A DNA stretch of 64,000 bases from Kondoa malvinella (Eukaryota; Basidiomycota; Agaricostilbomycetes; Agaricostilbales; Kondoaceae): the NCBI GenBank assembly GCA_039545315.1, contig BCIM01000018.1, positions 1 through 64,000 of the forward strand, read 5' to 3'. The position numbers and the translations under genes are program-made. Below are positions 46,415 to 59,305 of this stretch, one piece after another; position 1 is the first letter of the stretch; each line of letters begins with the position of its first letter. A model generated the notes under the pieces. It ran no database searches. It was not told the origin of the DNA and saw only the letters and a list, made by a program, of their open reading frames with translations.

Positions 46415-47687
46415 ATGCAGCTCTTGACGAACGCGCAGGTGTTCAGCAGCCGCACGGACTTCGCAGCAGCAGTCAAAGGCTTGCCCTGTCAGCAGTTCAA
46501 GATTGGAGCTAGTCGCGTCAATGGCGTCAACAGCGCCTGCTTCGTGAGATACGTGTGCCACTGCTCCAAAAGGTGTAAAGCCTCGGTTCGAGCTGTCCCA
46601 GTCAATTCCATCGATGGGGAATGGTGAGTCCCTCATCCGCTCGACATGCTTAGCTGAGCCTTTATGAAGGGTCGTCACTGCCCTAAAGCTTGAACACGGA
46701 TCCGACGAAGACCAGGTCGAAGATCGCAGTCCCTCATTAGAGTACCTCAGCTCCGAAGACTTTGACTATCAGCCTCCAGCAAAACGACTGAAACGCTCCT
46801 CTCGTTCCCCTTCTTTCGCTTTTGAACCTTGTTCCGACCCTCCCGTCACTTCTGTCTACGAGCGAGCCTACGACACTCCAGCAACCTCTGTCTACAATGA
46901 TGGTTATGCTTCTTCTGATTTGTCCGAGCTGTCTTGCGACTTTGAGCATCTCGAGCATTCTAAAGAAGCGGAATTACCGGCTATTGGGACTGTCTTTCCT
47001 TCTCGTCAACTCATGCAGCAGACATGCAATGATGTGAGTCCCATGTGACCAGCCTTTATACAAGGCTGATACTGTTTAGGCCAATCTCAATCCGGAGGAG
47101 TACTCTTTCACTACTCTCAAATCAAGGACTTCGAAGGACATTTTTCAAGTCGATTACGGTTGTACTAAAGGCAGTGAGTTTTCTTGTCTTCTATACTGAC
47201 CTGTGCCTTGATCACTTGAAGGATAGAAAAAGGCAGAGCTGGTTTTACTGGCTGTCTGTGCAAGATTACGGTTCATTGTGTAGGACCAAACAAATGGTCT
47301 GTACCTTTGCATTGATGGCTACTCGTCTTATGTTTGCGCAGGATCGTTGTCAAGAGTCAGTCGCAGCACAACCATGGATCAACTCAACAACCTCAGCCGA
47401 TCATTCGTGTCTTTTCGCCAGAAGCATCTACTGTTCAAGCTACTTTCGACTCCCAAGCAGCATTCGAAAGGCCCTCCTCGCCTTTGTCGGACCTTGATAC
47501 CGTTCTTCTCCGCGAGCACTCTTCCGCAGACACTGCTGCTACTCGTGTTCTGCCACCCTCGCAGCGGAAGCCTCGAAGCGCAAAGAGTCTGAAAATGTTG
47601 CACTTGATCGCGAAAGGCGGTTATGCGAGCATGAGGACTACGTTGCACCAGCAGGGAAGGGATGACGAGTCTGGGAGTTCGGCTTGA
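46415..47687 (+). CDS. FAR1/MULE-like zinc-finger regulator with two degenerate finger copies
   Basis: Probable nuclear DNA-binding protein. The ATG at 46415 gives MQLLTNAQVFSSRTDFAAAV. A first finger-like block follows: ACFVRYVCHCSKRCKASVRA, then across an intron GEWVVTALKLEHGSDEDQ, which resembles the Cys-Cys ... W-V ... H-x-H layout of FAR1/MULE and WRKY-GCM1 zinc ligands. PPAKRLKRSSRSPS is a likely nuclear-localisation signal. After an acidic middle, a second block appears: FQVDYGCTKGKKAELVLLAV, CARLRFIVIVVKSQSQHNHG; the HNH end is typical. A Ser/Pro-rich tail ends with TGA at 47685. Four introns. Such factors often derive from Mutator-like transposases, but no transposase domain is present here. 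Confidence 0.6.
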
Positions 47688-47775
47688 TCCTATCGGATGC
47701 GTCGAATGATCTGCTTAGTGAGGATTGGCGGTCCAATTGTAGAGCAGTTCATTCATCATCGAGATCAAGTTCAAT

Positions 47776-49457
47776 TTAATCCCGCTTCAACCTGAGACCC
47801 CTCACTACAGCCTCATTGTCTTGCCCCTCGCCCGATAAGATGATCTCTAGCGCCCATAAAACATTGGTAGACCCGACAGACAGCCTGTCCGAGCATCAGT
47901 GAGAACATGACCCCTTGAATACAATCTCACCATTTCCAAAATATCGTTGTGTTATTATCCAGTACTGCACAAAATTGAGCGTGCTGTATATCTGATAAGT
48001 GCCCAACTTACGAAGAAGATGCGTATACACCGCGATGAAGATTCTGCAGCTAAAGTTGAGTACTTGCAGAGCCAGTCTAAGCATTCTGACTTACACTCGA
48101 GAATACCCAATGACAACAGTGTACGCTAGGCAATCGATCAGATAGAGCATGAGATCGCAACAATAGAACGCACGCCGTATTTCCGGATCCTCCTCCCTCA
48201 ACCTCCTCGACGCCTCATACCCTTGCCTTCCTTTCTTCACAGCCAGAAGCACCATACCAGCAGCATACATCACTGTGATTCTATACACCACGCCAACGAC
48301 CACAGGCATAGGTAGCGCGGAGACACTGGATAATCAGCTTGGATGCATGCTACGTAAGAGAAACTCACGCGGCTGCTATGAAATCTAGACCTTGGCCAAA
48401 CTTTTCTGAAATGACTGCTACGAGGGTTGTTATTGATTCGAGCAATACGGGTGGTAGTGATGGGTTGTTTGAACGTAGGGAGCTTAACGAGCCGAATAGT
48501 GATGGATAATCGGAAGAGGATAAGAAGTAGATGCTATAGATCAGTCAGCATTAGCAGCTGTAGTAGGTATAAAGCGCACTTCAAGACATTGTATGCTAGG
48601 ATAAGACACGCCTCTACCACACTACCTCTACGCAAGGCGAAAGCGATCCCGGAGAGAAAGATGACAGTTGTAATCGATACACCGATAAGGGTAGCGTTGA
48701 TCGGTTCTCGAGCTGCAAAGGCGTATGCTTCGACGAGGTTCCAGGCTGATATGACATAGACGCTAGCTGCTGCGATGAGGAAAACGAAACTCCAGCTTTC
48801 GCTGCGTTCTTCTATTAGGTGAGTAGAGACATGACCGGCTGTCTGAGCGACTAAGACAGTTGATCTTTTTCGCTGTCGTAAGTAGTGTCACGAGCCAGAG
48901 TGGTTGAGAGCGTCTCACATTGCTTCCAAGATCGCAAACACAGGCGATGCGTACTTTAGTGTTAGCTCCCAGTAATCCGGTATTCGGTATAGCAGGTCGT
49001 GCTGTTTCCCGCATAAGAGAAATCGTCTCGAGTTCGAGAATCCTTACAGTCGTAGCGATCAGCGGTTGCCCTCCATCTGCTGGCATTGAATAGATGTTGA
49101 GGCATACTAAGAAAAGTGCTGGCACAGCAAAAGACTGCAGAACGCCAAATAGTCCAGGCAGCACAGATAGCCTTGTATTACGGAAGATGAGCCTTGTTGT
49201 AGAACTGATCGTGTAGTACGCCGAGAGGATGCTACCATGGACATGAGCGAACAGAACCTGCTTGATGCAATGCAGACACACAAGGACAGAGCTAGGAAAG
49301 CTCGTCGACCAGCAAGATCTTGAGTGAGAGGCAGATACACCAGAATCTGCACCCATGAGCCTATCCTGTCATGCGGCGTGAGACTACCCGATCTTGCAAG
49401 TAGGGAATACCAGACGAACGAGGCCAACGAGGAGATCCCACCAAAGATCACAGACAT
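47776..49457 (-). CDS. ICE2: Ice2-like ER membrane protein
   Basis: Multi-pass ER protein of the Ice2 family, which controls ER inheritance, phospholipid synthesis and storage-lipid use. The ATG is at 49457. The early part reads WVQILVYLPLTQDLAGRRAF, then across an intron LALILSAYYTISSTTRLIF, and RNTRLSVLPGLFGVLQSFA with VPALFLVCLNIYSMPADGG. Later segments include FVFLIAAASVYVISAWNLVE, INATLIGVSITTVIFLSGIA and VGVVYRITVMYAAGMVLLAV. The C-terminal part reads FYCCDLMLYLIDCLAYTV, CRIFIAVYTHLL and VGSTNVLWALEIILSG, with TAA at 47776. About ten hydrophobic segments, matching the family. The identification rests on the early LPLT-LGG-like block and topology, so the family is likely rather than certain. 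Confidence 0.65.
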
Positions 49458-49576
49458 GTCGTTGAGCTGCTGCAGGTCCTGTTACAGCACATTAGAGCAC
49501 ACAGCTTGAGATTGCAAAGACGCTGTTTCGAGGCATCAACTACCTTCAAGTTGTTGTTCCAACACGTCGACGTGAG

Positions 49577-50930
49577 ATGCTCTCTGATGAGGTGCAAGTC
49601 CTGCTGCTGGCTTGCCTTCACCGTGGAACGATATGGAGCAGCTTGCTCGTCTTACCGCGTTACGTGCTGGCCTTCGACACGTCCGCAAGTCAAGTTCTGT
49701 CAAGCAAAGATCTCTGGCTGCAAGGGTTGCTCAGATGGGACGCGCTGCACTTTGAGAGAATCGCGAGAAACGGATACACACTCGAACAGGAATCTGCTTT
49801 CATGCCCGCTCTGCCTTGGATCATGCACTTTTTGGGTTCTGGCTTTGGACTGCAGTCGTATTCTCCCGGTCGTGCAGTGCTATGGACGTCTGTATTAGCT
49901 CTCGTCTGTTCGGTCCTGTCTGTGATCGTCTTCCATAGGTGCATTTCAGTCAAGTCGAACTTCTAGCCAAGCTCAAGGCTGTTTCAGGCTATCGTTGCGC
50001 GTCCTGGCTTCTCGTCCTCTGGCCAAACAAGCAGCTATCCTATATTGCATCACTCCTTCTCCAGCGACACTAGTCTCGCCCTATAATGAGCCATTCTACG
50101 CTTTCTTCGCCTTCACCGGCATGCTTCTAGTCGAGCGGAAGAGCATCATTTCAGCTGCCTTGCTATTCGCTTGTGCTACTGCTTTTCGTGCAAATGGCAT
50201 GTTGAACGCCGGTTTTGTGGTCTATCCTTTGCTTCAACGGTACATAAAGGTTAGTGCTCTGGTAGCTTCCTCGCAACATCCTGAAAATGTATCACAGAAT
50301 GGCAAAATACCTCTTCTCACAACCATACAAACAGCTCTCTCTGCTCTGCTTGTCGTCTCCCCCTTCGTCTGGCGGCAATATCAAGGTTATCAGATGTTTT
50401 GTCAAGATACGCTTGAACCGCGACCGTGGTGTAAGGACACAATACCATCCATCTACAGCTTTGTTCAAGATCACTACTGGTAAGGTGCTTTGTCACGAAA
50501 CCGATAGTGTTTAATTCAATGCAGGGATGTCGGCCTGTTCCGCTACTGGACATTACTGCAACTCCCGCTCTTCCTGCTTTCAGCGCCCGTCCTGGCACTC
50601 TGCTTCTCCGCCAGCTGGTCCTATTACTCCTCCCGATTTGCTCTTGCCTTCCTTCAGCAGATGGTTGAGCACAATCAATCAGGTCAAGGCTTCCTCAATC
50701 CCAGTCTGCTACCCTACATCCACCTCTCTACCTTTTTGACCTGCATCCTCTTCTTCGCCTCGCATGTGCAGATTATTCTACGACTGGTAGCCACCAATCC
50801 AGTACCGTATTGGTATGCCGCGCACCTGCTTTCGGTCAATTCAAAATACGGTTCTTGGTGGATCCGATACTGTCTAATCTGGAGTTCTATCTCGGTGGTT
50901 TTGTGGGTTGGGTTCTATCCACCTGCTTAG
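49577..50930 (+). CDS. GPI18: GPI mannosyltransferase 2 (PIG-V/Gpi18)
   Basis: ER enzyme that adds the second mannose to GPI anchors. The ATG at 49577 gives MLSDEVQVLLLACLHRGTIW. The family signature is clear: LLRWDALHFERIARNGYTLE with QESAFMPALPWIM. Then come YCITPSPATLVSPYNEPFYA, ATAFRANGMLNAGFVVYPLL and LLVVSPFVWRQYQGYQMFCQ with PWCKDTIPSIYSFVQDHYW. The C terminus ends VVLWVGFYPPA-stop at 50930. About ten membrane segments and three introns. The stop overlaps by 4 bp the stop of the AlkB gene on the other strand. Confidence 0.88.
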
Positions 50931-51839
50931 TAGTACTGTCGAAAAGTAAGCGATATTCTAGAGTTCTTAATTTTGAGTTGTTTTGGCTAATGTCAATGAG
51001 CAGTTGTACATACACACGAAGGAAGACCTACAATCTCGTGCTTCCAATAGTGTTGCGTCTCTCCCTGCATAATCAACAGACTGCCATTCTTCAGCGCCCA
51101 GCGTTTTCGTCTGGTCAACCCATCGCTGTCGACGTCTTGGCCTTTTGTGTATTGATCATGCTGCATGATGAAGTCGCGCTCTGCACCTAGGGAGATGCTG
51201 GCTATGATGCGATTCTCTTTGTTGTCGCGGTGCTAAGAGGAAATGAAAAACATTCGAGGCCAAGAAGGAGGATTTACTTTGCCAATGTGTACAGAACCGT
51301 CCTCTTGGAGCATGTGAGCGTCCTACTAGTATGAAGTATCATCGAGCTTACTGTAATGATTCAGCATACAGCTAGTCTCTCTTCAGCTTCAAGATGATAA
51401 TCAATTGCAAGAACGCGCACTGGTTGAATTTGACGCCCAACTTCTCCTCTACAAACGCCTGAATCTCCAACAAGATGTCCGGATACTCTCTCTGCTGCTC
51501 AATATTGGCTCCAGAGTATTTCAATGTCATCCCATCCTGAGCATAACTCGCTATCCTTCGACTCTGCAGGAACTCCCGTCCGTACATTTTCAGCGTCGGT
51601 TGAAACCAAGTCTCCAATTCCAACAAGCGATCATGCCAGTCCTTCAACTTGTCATGCGGGGCGAAGGACGGTAAATAAAAGCATTCTCCATCCTTAAATG
51701 GCAAACGATGTTTGAGCACTTTAGGGTCTGTGATGTCTTGCGTGAGGGTATCGGGCTTGCTCTTTTTGTTAGGCGAAACAGCCGCTGTGTCGCTTCTTTC
51801 CCGTTTAGGCATTGTTCGTCGATCCGAGCGAAGGGTCAT
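50927..51839 (-). CDS. AlkB-like Fe(II)/2-oxoglutarate DNA/RNA demethylase (ALKBH2/3 type)
   Basis: Alkylated-base dioxygenase. The ATG at 51839 precedes a basic, NLS-like stretch (MPKRERSD and SPNKKSK). The fold starts FKDGECFYLPSFAPHDKL, then YAQDGMTLKYSGANIEQQ. Spliced exons then restore NHCMLNHYKDGSVHIGKHRD; HRD is the iron-binding HxD. IIASISLGAERDFIMQHD and GSLLIMQGETQHYWKHEI supply the second His. An intron leads to PKQLKIKNSRISLTFRQYY with Arg for 2-oxoglutarate, and TAA at 50927. All ligands are present. Four introns. It is close to ALKBH2/3 by layout, but repair versus RNA role cannot be set. Confidence 0.85.
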
Positions 51840-51920
51840 GACGCTCTTTGGAAATTGCCACTGCTCATTTCGTCTTGTACGGCCAGCACCAGAAGAATTG
51901 ATACCGTGGAAGACTCAACA

Positions 51921-53566
<1,646 letters not shown>

Positions 53567-53733
53567 GGTCTCCAAATTAGAAGAGAAGTACCAGCACCAT
53601 TCGAACTGTCGCATAAATTTGCATCTGTTGTAGCATTGTAGGATTATACCATGTAGCACTTGTATCCTTTACCATCCCCCCGAGCAAAATGCACAGCAAA
53701 TCCCCTTCGAGCATAAATAATTGGCTGCTTTGA

Positions 53734-55588
53734 CTACCCTCTTGACGTCGGTCGAGACCTAAGACCGTCAAAGAGTATGTCTGCGTTGCTTGAGCGACCT
53801 TTGCGTTCATTTTGATAATAGTTGGAAATCAAGAACGCTGTTCATTGGAAAGGATGCAACGAGTCAGCGGAGCCGAAAACACATCATGGCAACGAACCTA
53901 TATCCAGCGACTGTTCCATGTTCAATCTTGGATCACAGAAGGTCTGGTAGCGCAAGCTCAAGTCCTTGTCCGGCAATTGCATTGACCCGCCCAGGCATTC
54001 AGTGACGCTGAAACCATCTTCGTTCGTCTCGCCTGTCATTTCTAAGTGGATGCCGCCCATCCTTGAACCGAGTTTGCGGTGAATTTCGATCGACCGAGAG
54101 ATCTCCACTACGATATCGGCTGTACACGAAGACGTTGACTAAGCCCAGAATAGAGCAGATGACCATCTCACGTACGAATGTGTCTTGTTTTCAGACCTCC
54201 TTCGCTTGTCTTGGTGTTGCCGTGCATTGGATCACATACCCAGACAACAGGATGTCCTGTAGCTTTGACAGCTTCGATATGCTTCGGTAGACATTCCTCG
54301 ACCTGTCCAACAATCATCGATGCTATTCCAAGAATGGAAAGGCACTGAAGAGCCGAACCTTTTCTGCGCCGTACCGACAGATCAGACTTAACCTGCCGGG
54401 CTCTTTATCAGGATCCAAGATGTCCAATAGCCGAAGTAGCTCTTCTGTGTCTAGTGTCGGTCCGCATTTCAAGCCAATCGGATTCCGAATACCTCGAAAA
54501 TACCTAACAAAGCATTAAGTAAACGACTTTGTAACGAGACAAGGCGACTCACTCGATGTGAGCACCATCAATCTGTCTCGTGCGATCTCCGATCCACAGA
54601 TAATGTGCCGAAGAATTGAACCACTCTTCCTTCTTGCCATCCACAGGTCTAGTCAAAGCCTCTTCATACTCCAGCAACAACCCTTCATGCGACGTAAAGA
54701 GATCTACGCTGCTCAACGTAGTAGCAGAAGAAGATTGATCGGCTCCTATAACGCGCATGAAATCGAGCGAATCTTCTAATCGCTCGACGATGGATTCGAA
54801 AGCTTGGTGTAGTTCGGAAGAGCGGACGTGGGAGAAAGACCAGGTTCGTGGGTGGTGTAAGTCGGCGAAACCGGAGGTCAGGAGGGAGCGCATGTAGTTG
54901 AGCGTTATGCCAGAGTGAAAGTAGGCTCTGTGGAAATGTCAGGGAAATAGAGTGATGGAGTGATAAATCGCACGAAAGCAAGCGTTGTGGATCTGGCGTT
55001 CTGTCCTTCAGGTCTATGCCGTTCACATTGTCGCCTCTGCTTCATCAATTAGCTACGTTCGAAGAGCGAGGGCGAAAGCTGACCTATAGCTGAGGACTTC
55101 TTCACCATTGACCATCTCTGTCGGCTTACTCCTCGGCTACATAAGCCTGTGATCAGTACATAGACGAGATTATGAACGCAGGACTTACTTTTGCATACTG
55201 ACCAGCGCCTCGAATAATTCGCACGACAGGCATTCGACTGCCCCAGATGCTGTGGGTGTTGAGCACGTTTAAGTCAAAACATGACAAAGCGTTTCAAGAC
55301 CCACATGATCAAAGACATGAGCAACAGCAGCCTGACTTTACTCTCTATCGGCTCCTTCTGACAGTACTGAAATAATTCTGCACAATCTCCTCCTTGCAAT
55401 AAGAAAGCTCTGCCTTTTGCGACTTGAGCCAATTGAGTACGAAGCCGTTCGACCTCATCAGAGACGACTAGAGGAGGTAAAGAGCGGAGTTGTGAAGTCA
55501 CAGAAGGCAGAGAGCTCGCTGTAGATTCGGGATAGACGACATCTTGAGCGATCTTCTTCTTTCGCCATGAAGAAGGTGACCAGCTCAT
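53734..55588 (-). CDS. Class II DAHP synthase (aromatic amino acid biosynthesis)
   Basis: 3-deoxy-D-arabino-heptulosonate-7-phosphate synthase, first step of the shikimate pathway, plant/microbial class II. The ATG at 55588 gives [20 protein letters not shown]. Motifs: [55 protein letters not shown] and [54 protein letters not shown] and [11 protein letters not shown] follow, then [16 protein letters not shown] and [20 protein letters not shown]. The metal and substrate residues of the family are there. The end is SRPTSRG-stop at 53734. About nine short introns. Confidence 0.92.
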
Positions 55589-56012
55589 AGTGCTTGCAAG
55601 GTGTCTAGAGCTCTGTGTGAATGGTTCTTCGAGTCAAATCTTTTGCAAAGTTTGTTTTCTTCTATGCACCGCCATGTGATTGCCTTCAGCAGGCCTTGCA
55701 AGAGCTGTGCAGCAGCAGCCAATCAATGTACAGCAATGGCACATGCGAATTATGCCCTTGAAGTCGCAAACATCTCAGAAATGCTATTTCCAGTTGAAAG
55801 CGACAATGTCGCTCGATACTGGCAATACTGGGCTGTCTAGCTACTCGTCAAGAAGCACATCTCGATGCTCAAAGCCAAACCACGCCGTGACGCGCAGCGC
55901 GTTCGTTCTGAATTTCCGACATTGGCTAATGCCTGCACGGTCCTGTTTGGCTGCTCTGTAGTTTTCTCTCGCCGTTTCCTGTCTCTCTCCATCTCTTTTC
56001 TCCCACTTTGAA
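55589..56012. other. Divergent promoter region, no gene supported
   Basis: About 420 bp between the DAHP synthase start (minus) and the RAD21 start (plus). Short plus-strand ORFs here lack motifs. The stretch just before 56013 is CT-rich, a common fungal promoter feature. Confidence 0.5.
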
Positions 56013-59000
56013 ATGTTCTATCAGCACGAGTTGTTGAGCAAACAAAAGTCAGGCTTAGGTCTCGTCTGGCTGCTGTCTACGATTGGCGCGAAAGCTAGCT
56101 TTGGCAAACGCGTCTCAAAGAAAGACTTGTTGAAAGGCGATGTCTCCAAAGGTAAGGCGAACTCTGCCTTGAGCTTGACATATCAAGCTGATTCCTGGGA
56201 GCAGTCTGCCAAACTGTCATTGATCCACCTGAACCTTTGGCTCTTCGCGTCAGTCTGGCTTCCCCCCCTTCGATGCTCATGACTTATGCTTGTGTAGTTG
56301 AGCGCTTCTCTCCTTCTGGGCACGGCTAGACTCTTTGGTCAACAAGTGACGCTCTTTCATGGAGATGTCGAGCGGGTTTCTCAAGCTTTGCGAAAGGTGC
56401 GTCGCGATCTTCTCGGTTCGGACTACATATTCACCAATCTGACGTGGTGTACAGGCCATTATCGACATGTCCAAGGCGTAAGAACCTGCTCCTGTCGGAA
56501 GTGCAACGCTGACTATATATCTTCAGTAATGCAACGAATCTGGACAGTAAGCTTAGCCTTCTAGTACGCTTGCACGATCATTGACCGTGCGCAGTGGCTA
56601 TGAGCACCGCTCGAAAGGACGCAATCACTATGGCAGCACCAGATGTCGAGCTCGGCTTAGACATTGGCATGGACTTTGTAAGTGTCATTGACTTTGGCTA
56701 TCACCCTTGCCAACTATGATGTAGAACATGGACGACTACGCGTTCCTTCTCTTTGATGAGCAAATGGCTCGTCCAGAAGGTACCATTCAAGAGGAAGAAG
56801 AAGTCGGTTTCACAACCCAAGACCTCTTTGTCCCCGATGACGAACAAGATGCTTACATCCCACCTGGCTCAAGCAAGAAGAAGAAAGGCAAACAACGTGC
56901 TGTTGAGCAACCTCCTCTATCTCAGTCTAAGCGACCTGATAACACGCTCGATGACAATGAGTTGAATTTGCTTCAAGAGAACTTCGATTTCCCTTTTGTC
57001 GACCCGGCTGATCTGTCTGCTCAACAAGATTATGCCATGTTCATGGATGGAGCTGGTGATCAGGTACCTTTCTCATTCTGATATCTGTCATAGCTGATAT
57101 TTTGTCCAGCCTTTCTTTGCCGAACTCGGAGCAGCACTAGACTTTCTCGCGCCTGATTTGGATCGCAGCACTACCAGACACAGCAAGACTGCGGGTAGCA
57201 ACAATGCTGGAGGATTCGACCTGAATTTGGATTTGGATTTGTATTTCCCGTGAGTTCTGTTCTTCTTGTGTGTTTGAGCATGAAACCCTGATAGTGGACT
57301 ATAGAATGGATTTGAATCAACCTCCTGCTGGACGTCGTTCTCAATCTGTTGATTTGTTCGGGCGAGGTCAAAATCAAGGACTCGAAGCTGATGTAGTCAA
57401 TCCGATGGATCTTGATCTGGTAAGCACAGAAACCAGTACTGTCAGCCACGTGCTGATGGAAGGTGTTCGTCCTTATAGCCTGACCCCAACTTGAACTTCT
57501 TTGATCAAATGGACATTGACCCCGCTCGACCAGCTACACCTCAACAACAGGAAGAAGCCGAAGCCGAACGCACACCTTCCAAAACAACCAAGAAACCGAA
57601 GAAGAAAGCCAAAGCGAAAGCTGCTATCCTCGACAAGAATGTTTCGCTCAAAGATCAAGATTTCGCTAGTGCTCGAGCTGCTTATTCCGAAATGTTGAAA
57701 GGACAAAACGAGGAGATTGAAGCAAAGACTTTGGAAAAGACTGAAGCTGAACGAGCGAGAGCGATGATTTTTGATGTGCCTGCTATGTTTCGTATGTTCT
57801 GACATGGTCTTGCGAGCATTCCTTACATGCGCTTGTTTGTATACAGAGACCGACAATGATCTGACTGATCGTGAGCCGCTTCCGTTTTTCGATGTATCAC
57901 TGCTAATCTGACAACAGTCTGGAACACTATGGGTCCAAAGTTTCGCAAACGAGCTGACGAAACTCCTTCTGAAGGTACGCGCTGCAAAAGATATCGTTAG
58001 ATAGCGCTGATGGTCTTTGTCAGCTAAACGCAAACGAGCCCGAAAGAACAAAGACGTCACTCCTGCACCTGAACAGGAAGCCGAGACTGGCCGTGGTCAA
58101 GCTCAAGATTTCGGTGTCGATGGCTACATGCCTGACTTTGATCCTTATGCCCAAGACTACAATCGTATGCTCGCTCGTGGTCCGCTACGGCGGTAGCTAA
58201 CGAAACAGCGTTGCGTACAGAAGGTCCAAATCAGAGTCAAGAAGTTGAATTGGGCCGTGCTGCTTCCCGTGCTGGAAGTATCGGTCCGTACAAGGGCGAT
58301 GAGACTATGCCTTGGAATGTCATGGATCCGGGTATGTCCAGCCCGTCTTTATTTGTGCTTGCGCTGAGAGCGATGCAGCCCCTCCCAGTGCTAGTCGAGG
58401 TGACACTAGTCATGCTAGTGGTCGCAATTCGTTCCGCGGAGAGACACCAGTCAGCGCACGGTACGTCATCTGACTGCACACTCGTGATGAAGCTGAATTG
58501 CTTCTCGTAAGTCAACGTTCAAACTCGCGACAGGGCTCTGTCTTTGGCTCGCCTGCTCTTCTGGCTAGATCACAAAGTCGCCGAGGGAGTGTCACTGGGC
58601 ATGAGAGCTTGGACAGGAACCTTGACTTCAACATGGATGCTTTCGAGACTGGTCAGCCTTTGGAAGGAGAGGGATTCACTTTTGAAGAGTCGGATCTTTC
58701 ACAAGCTGCTCAAGATGCGAAGCTGCAGAAAGAGAGGTATGCTCGTGTATGATGCTCTGTGTGCCAGCCTGACAATGTCCCAGCATCAACTTCCTCACCT
58801 TTGCCAAGAAGCAGACGCGCAGGGTCGATGGCCAACTCCTGTTCTCGGATTTGTGTCCCATCACTGTGACAGCGCAGAAGGTTGCTGGCGAGTCATCTCT
58901 ACTTGCTGAGAGCTGTGCTGATGCAGATCCATAGCGCAAGCCTTCTATCATGTCTTGGTGCTGGCATCGAAGTCACTTATCGGCATTGAGCACTCTGATG

Positions 59001-59142
59001 AAGCCGGTGAAGTTCGTTCCATCCCTATACGCATCTGATCCTAGCTGATAGCTCTGCAGATCCATCTTTCAATCGAATAAGAGAGAGAAAGCTTGTCGAG
59101 CGATCGGAGGATGCCGACCCTAGGCCGAGCGAGCTACCCTAG
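56013..59142 (+). CDS. SCC1: Cohesin kleisin RAD21/SCC1
   Basis: Kleisin subunit of cohesin, which closes the Smc1-Smc3 ring. The ATG at 56013 starts MFYQHELLSKQKSGLGLVW with LLSTIGAKASFGKRVSKKD, the family N terminus. Spliced exons give AVCQTVIDPPEPLALR and LSASLLLGTARLFGQQVTLF. An acidic, Lys-rich middle follows, with several introns and the PPLSQSKRPDN region. The C-terminal winged helix reads INFLTFAKKQTRRVDGQLLF, then VAGESIAQAFYHVLVLASKS and LIGIEHSDEADPSFNRI, with TAG at 59140. About twelve introns; one near 58892-58926 is only 35 nt. The last few residues after the winged helix depend on the final exon choice. Confidence 0.85.
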
Positions 59143-59305
59143 GGCAAGCAAGACATAGCGCGATCTATAGCAGAGACAATAGCGTGGAGATCATACGCGA
59201 GTCATACAGGATACCCATTCCAGTCGTGAACCCCTTGATATCGACGACCAGTGCCCAAGATAGCAGCACGCGCAAGACGAAAGCTTCCATCCATCGAGTC
59301 CTGCC

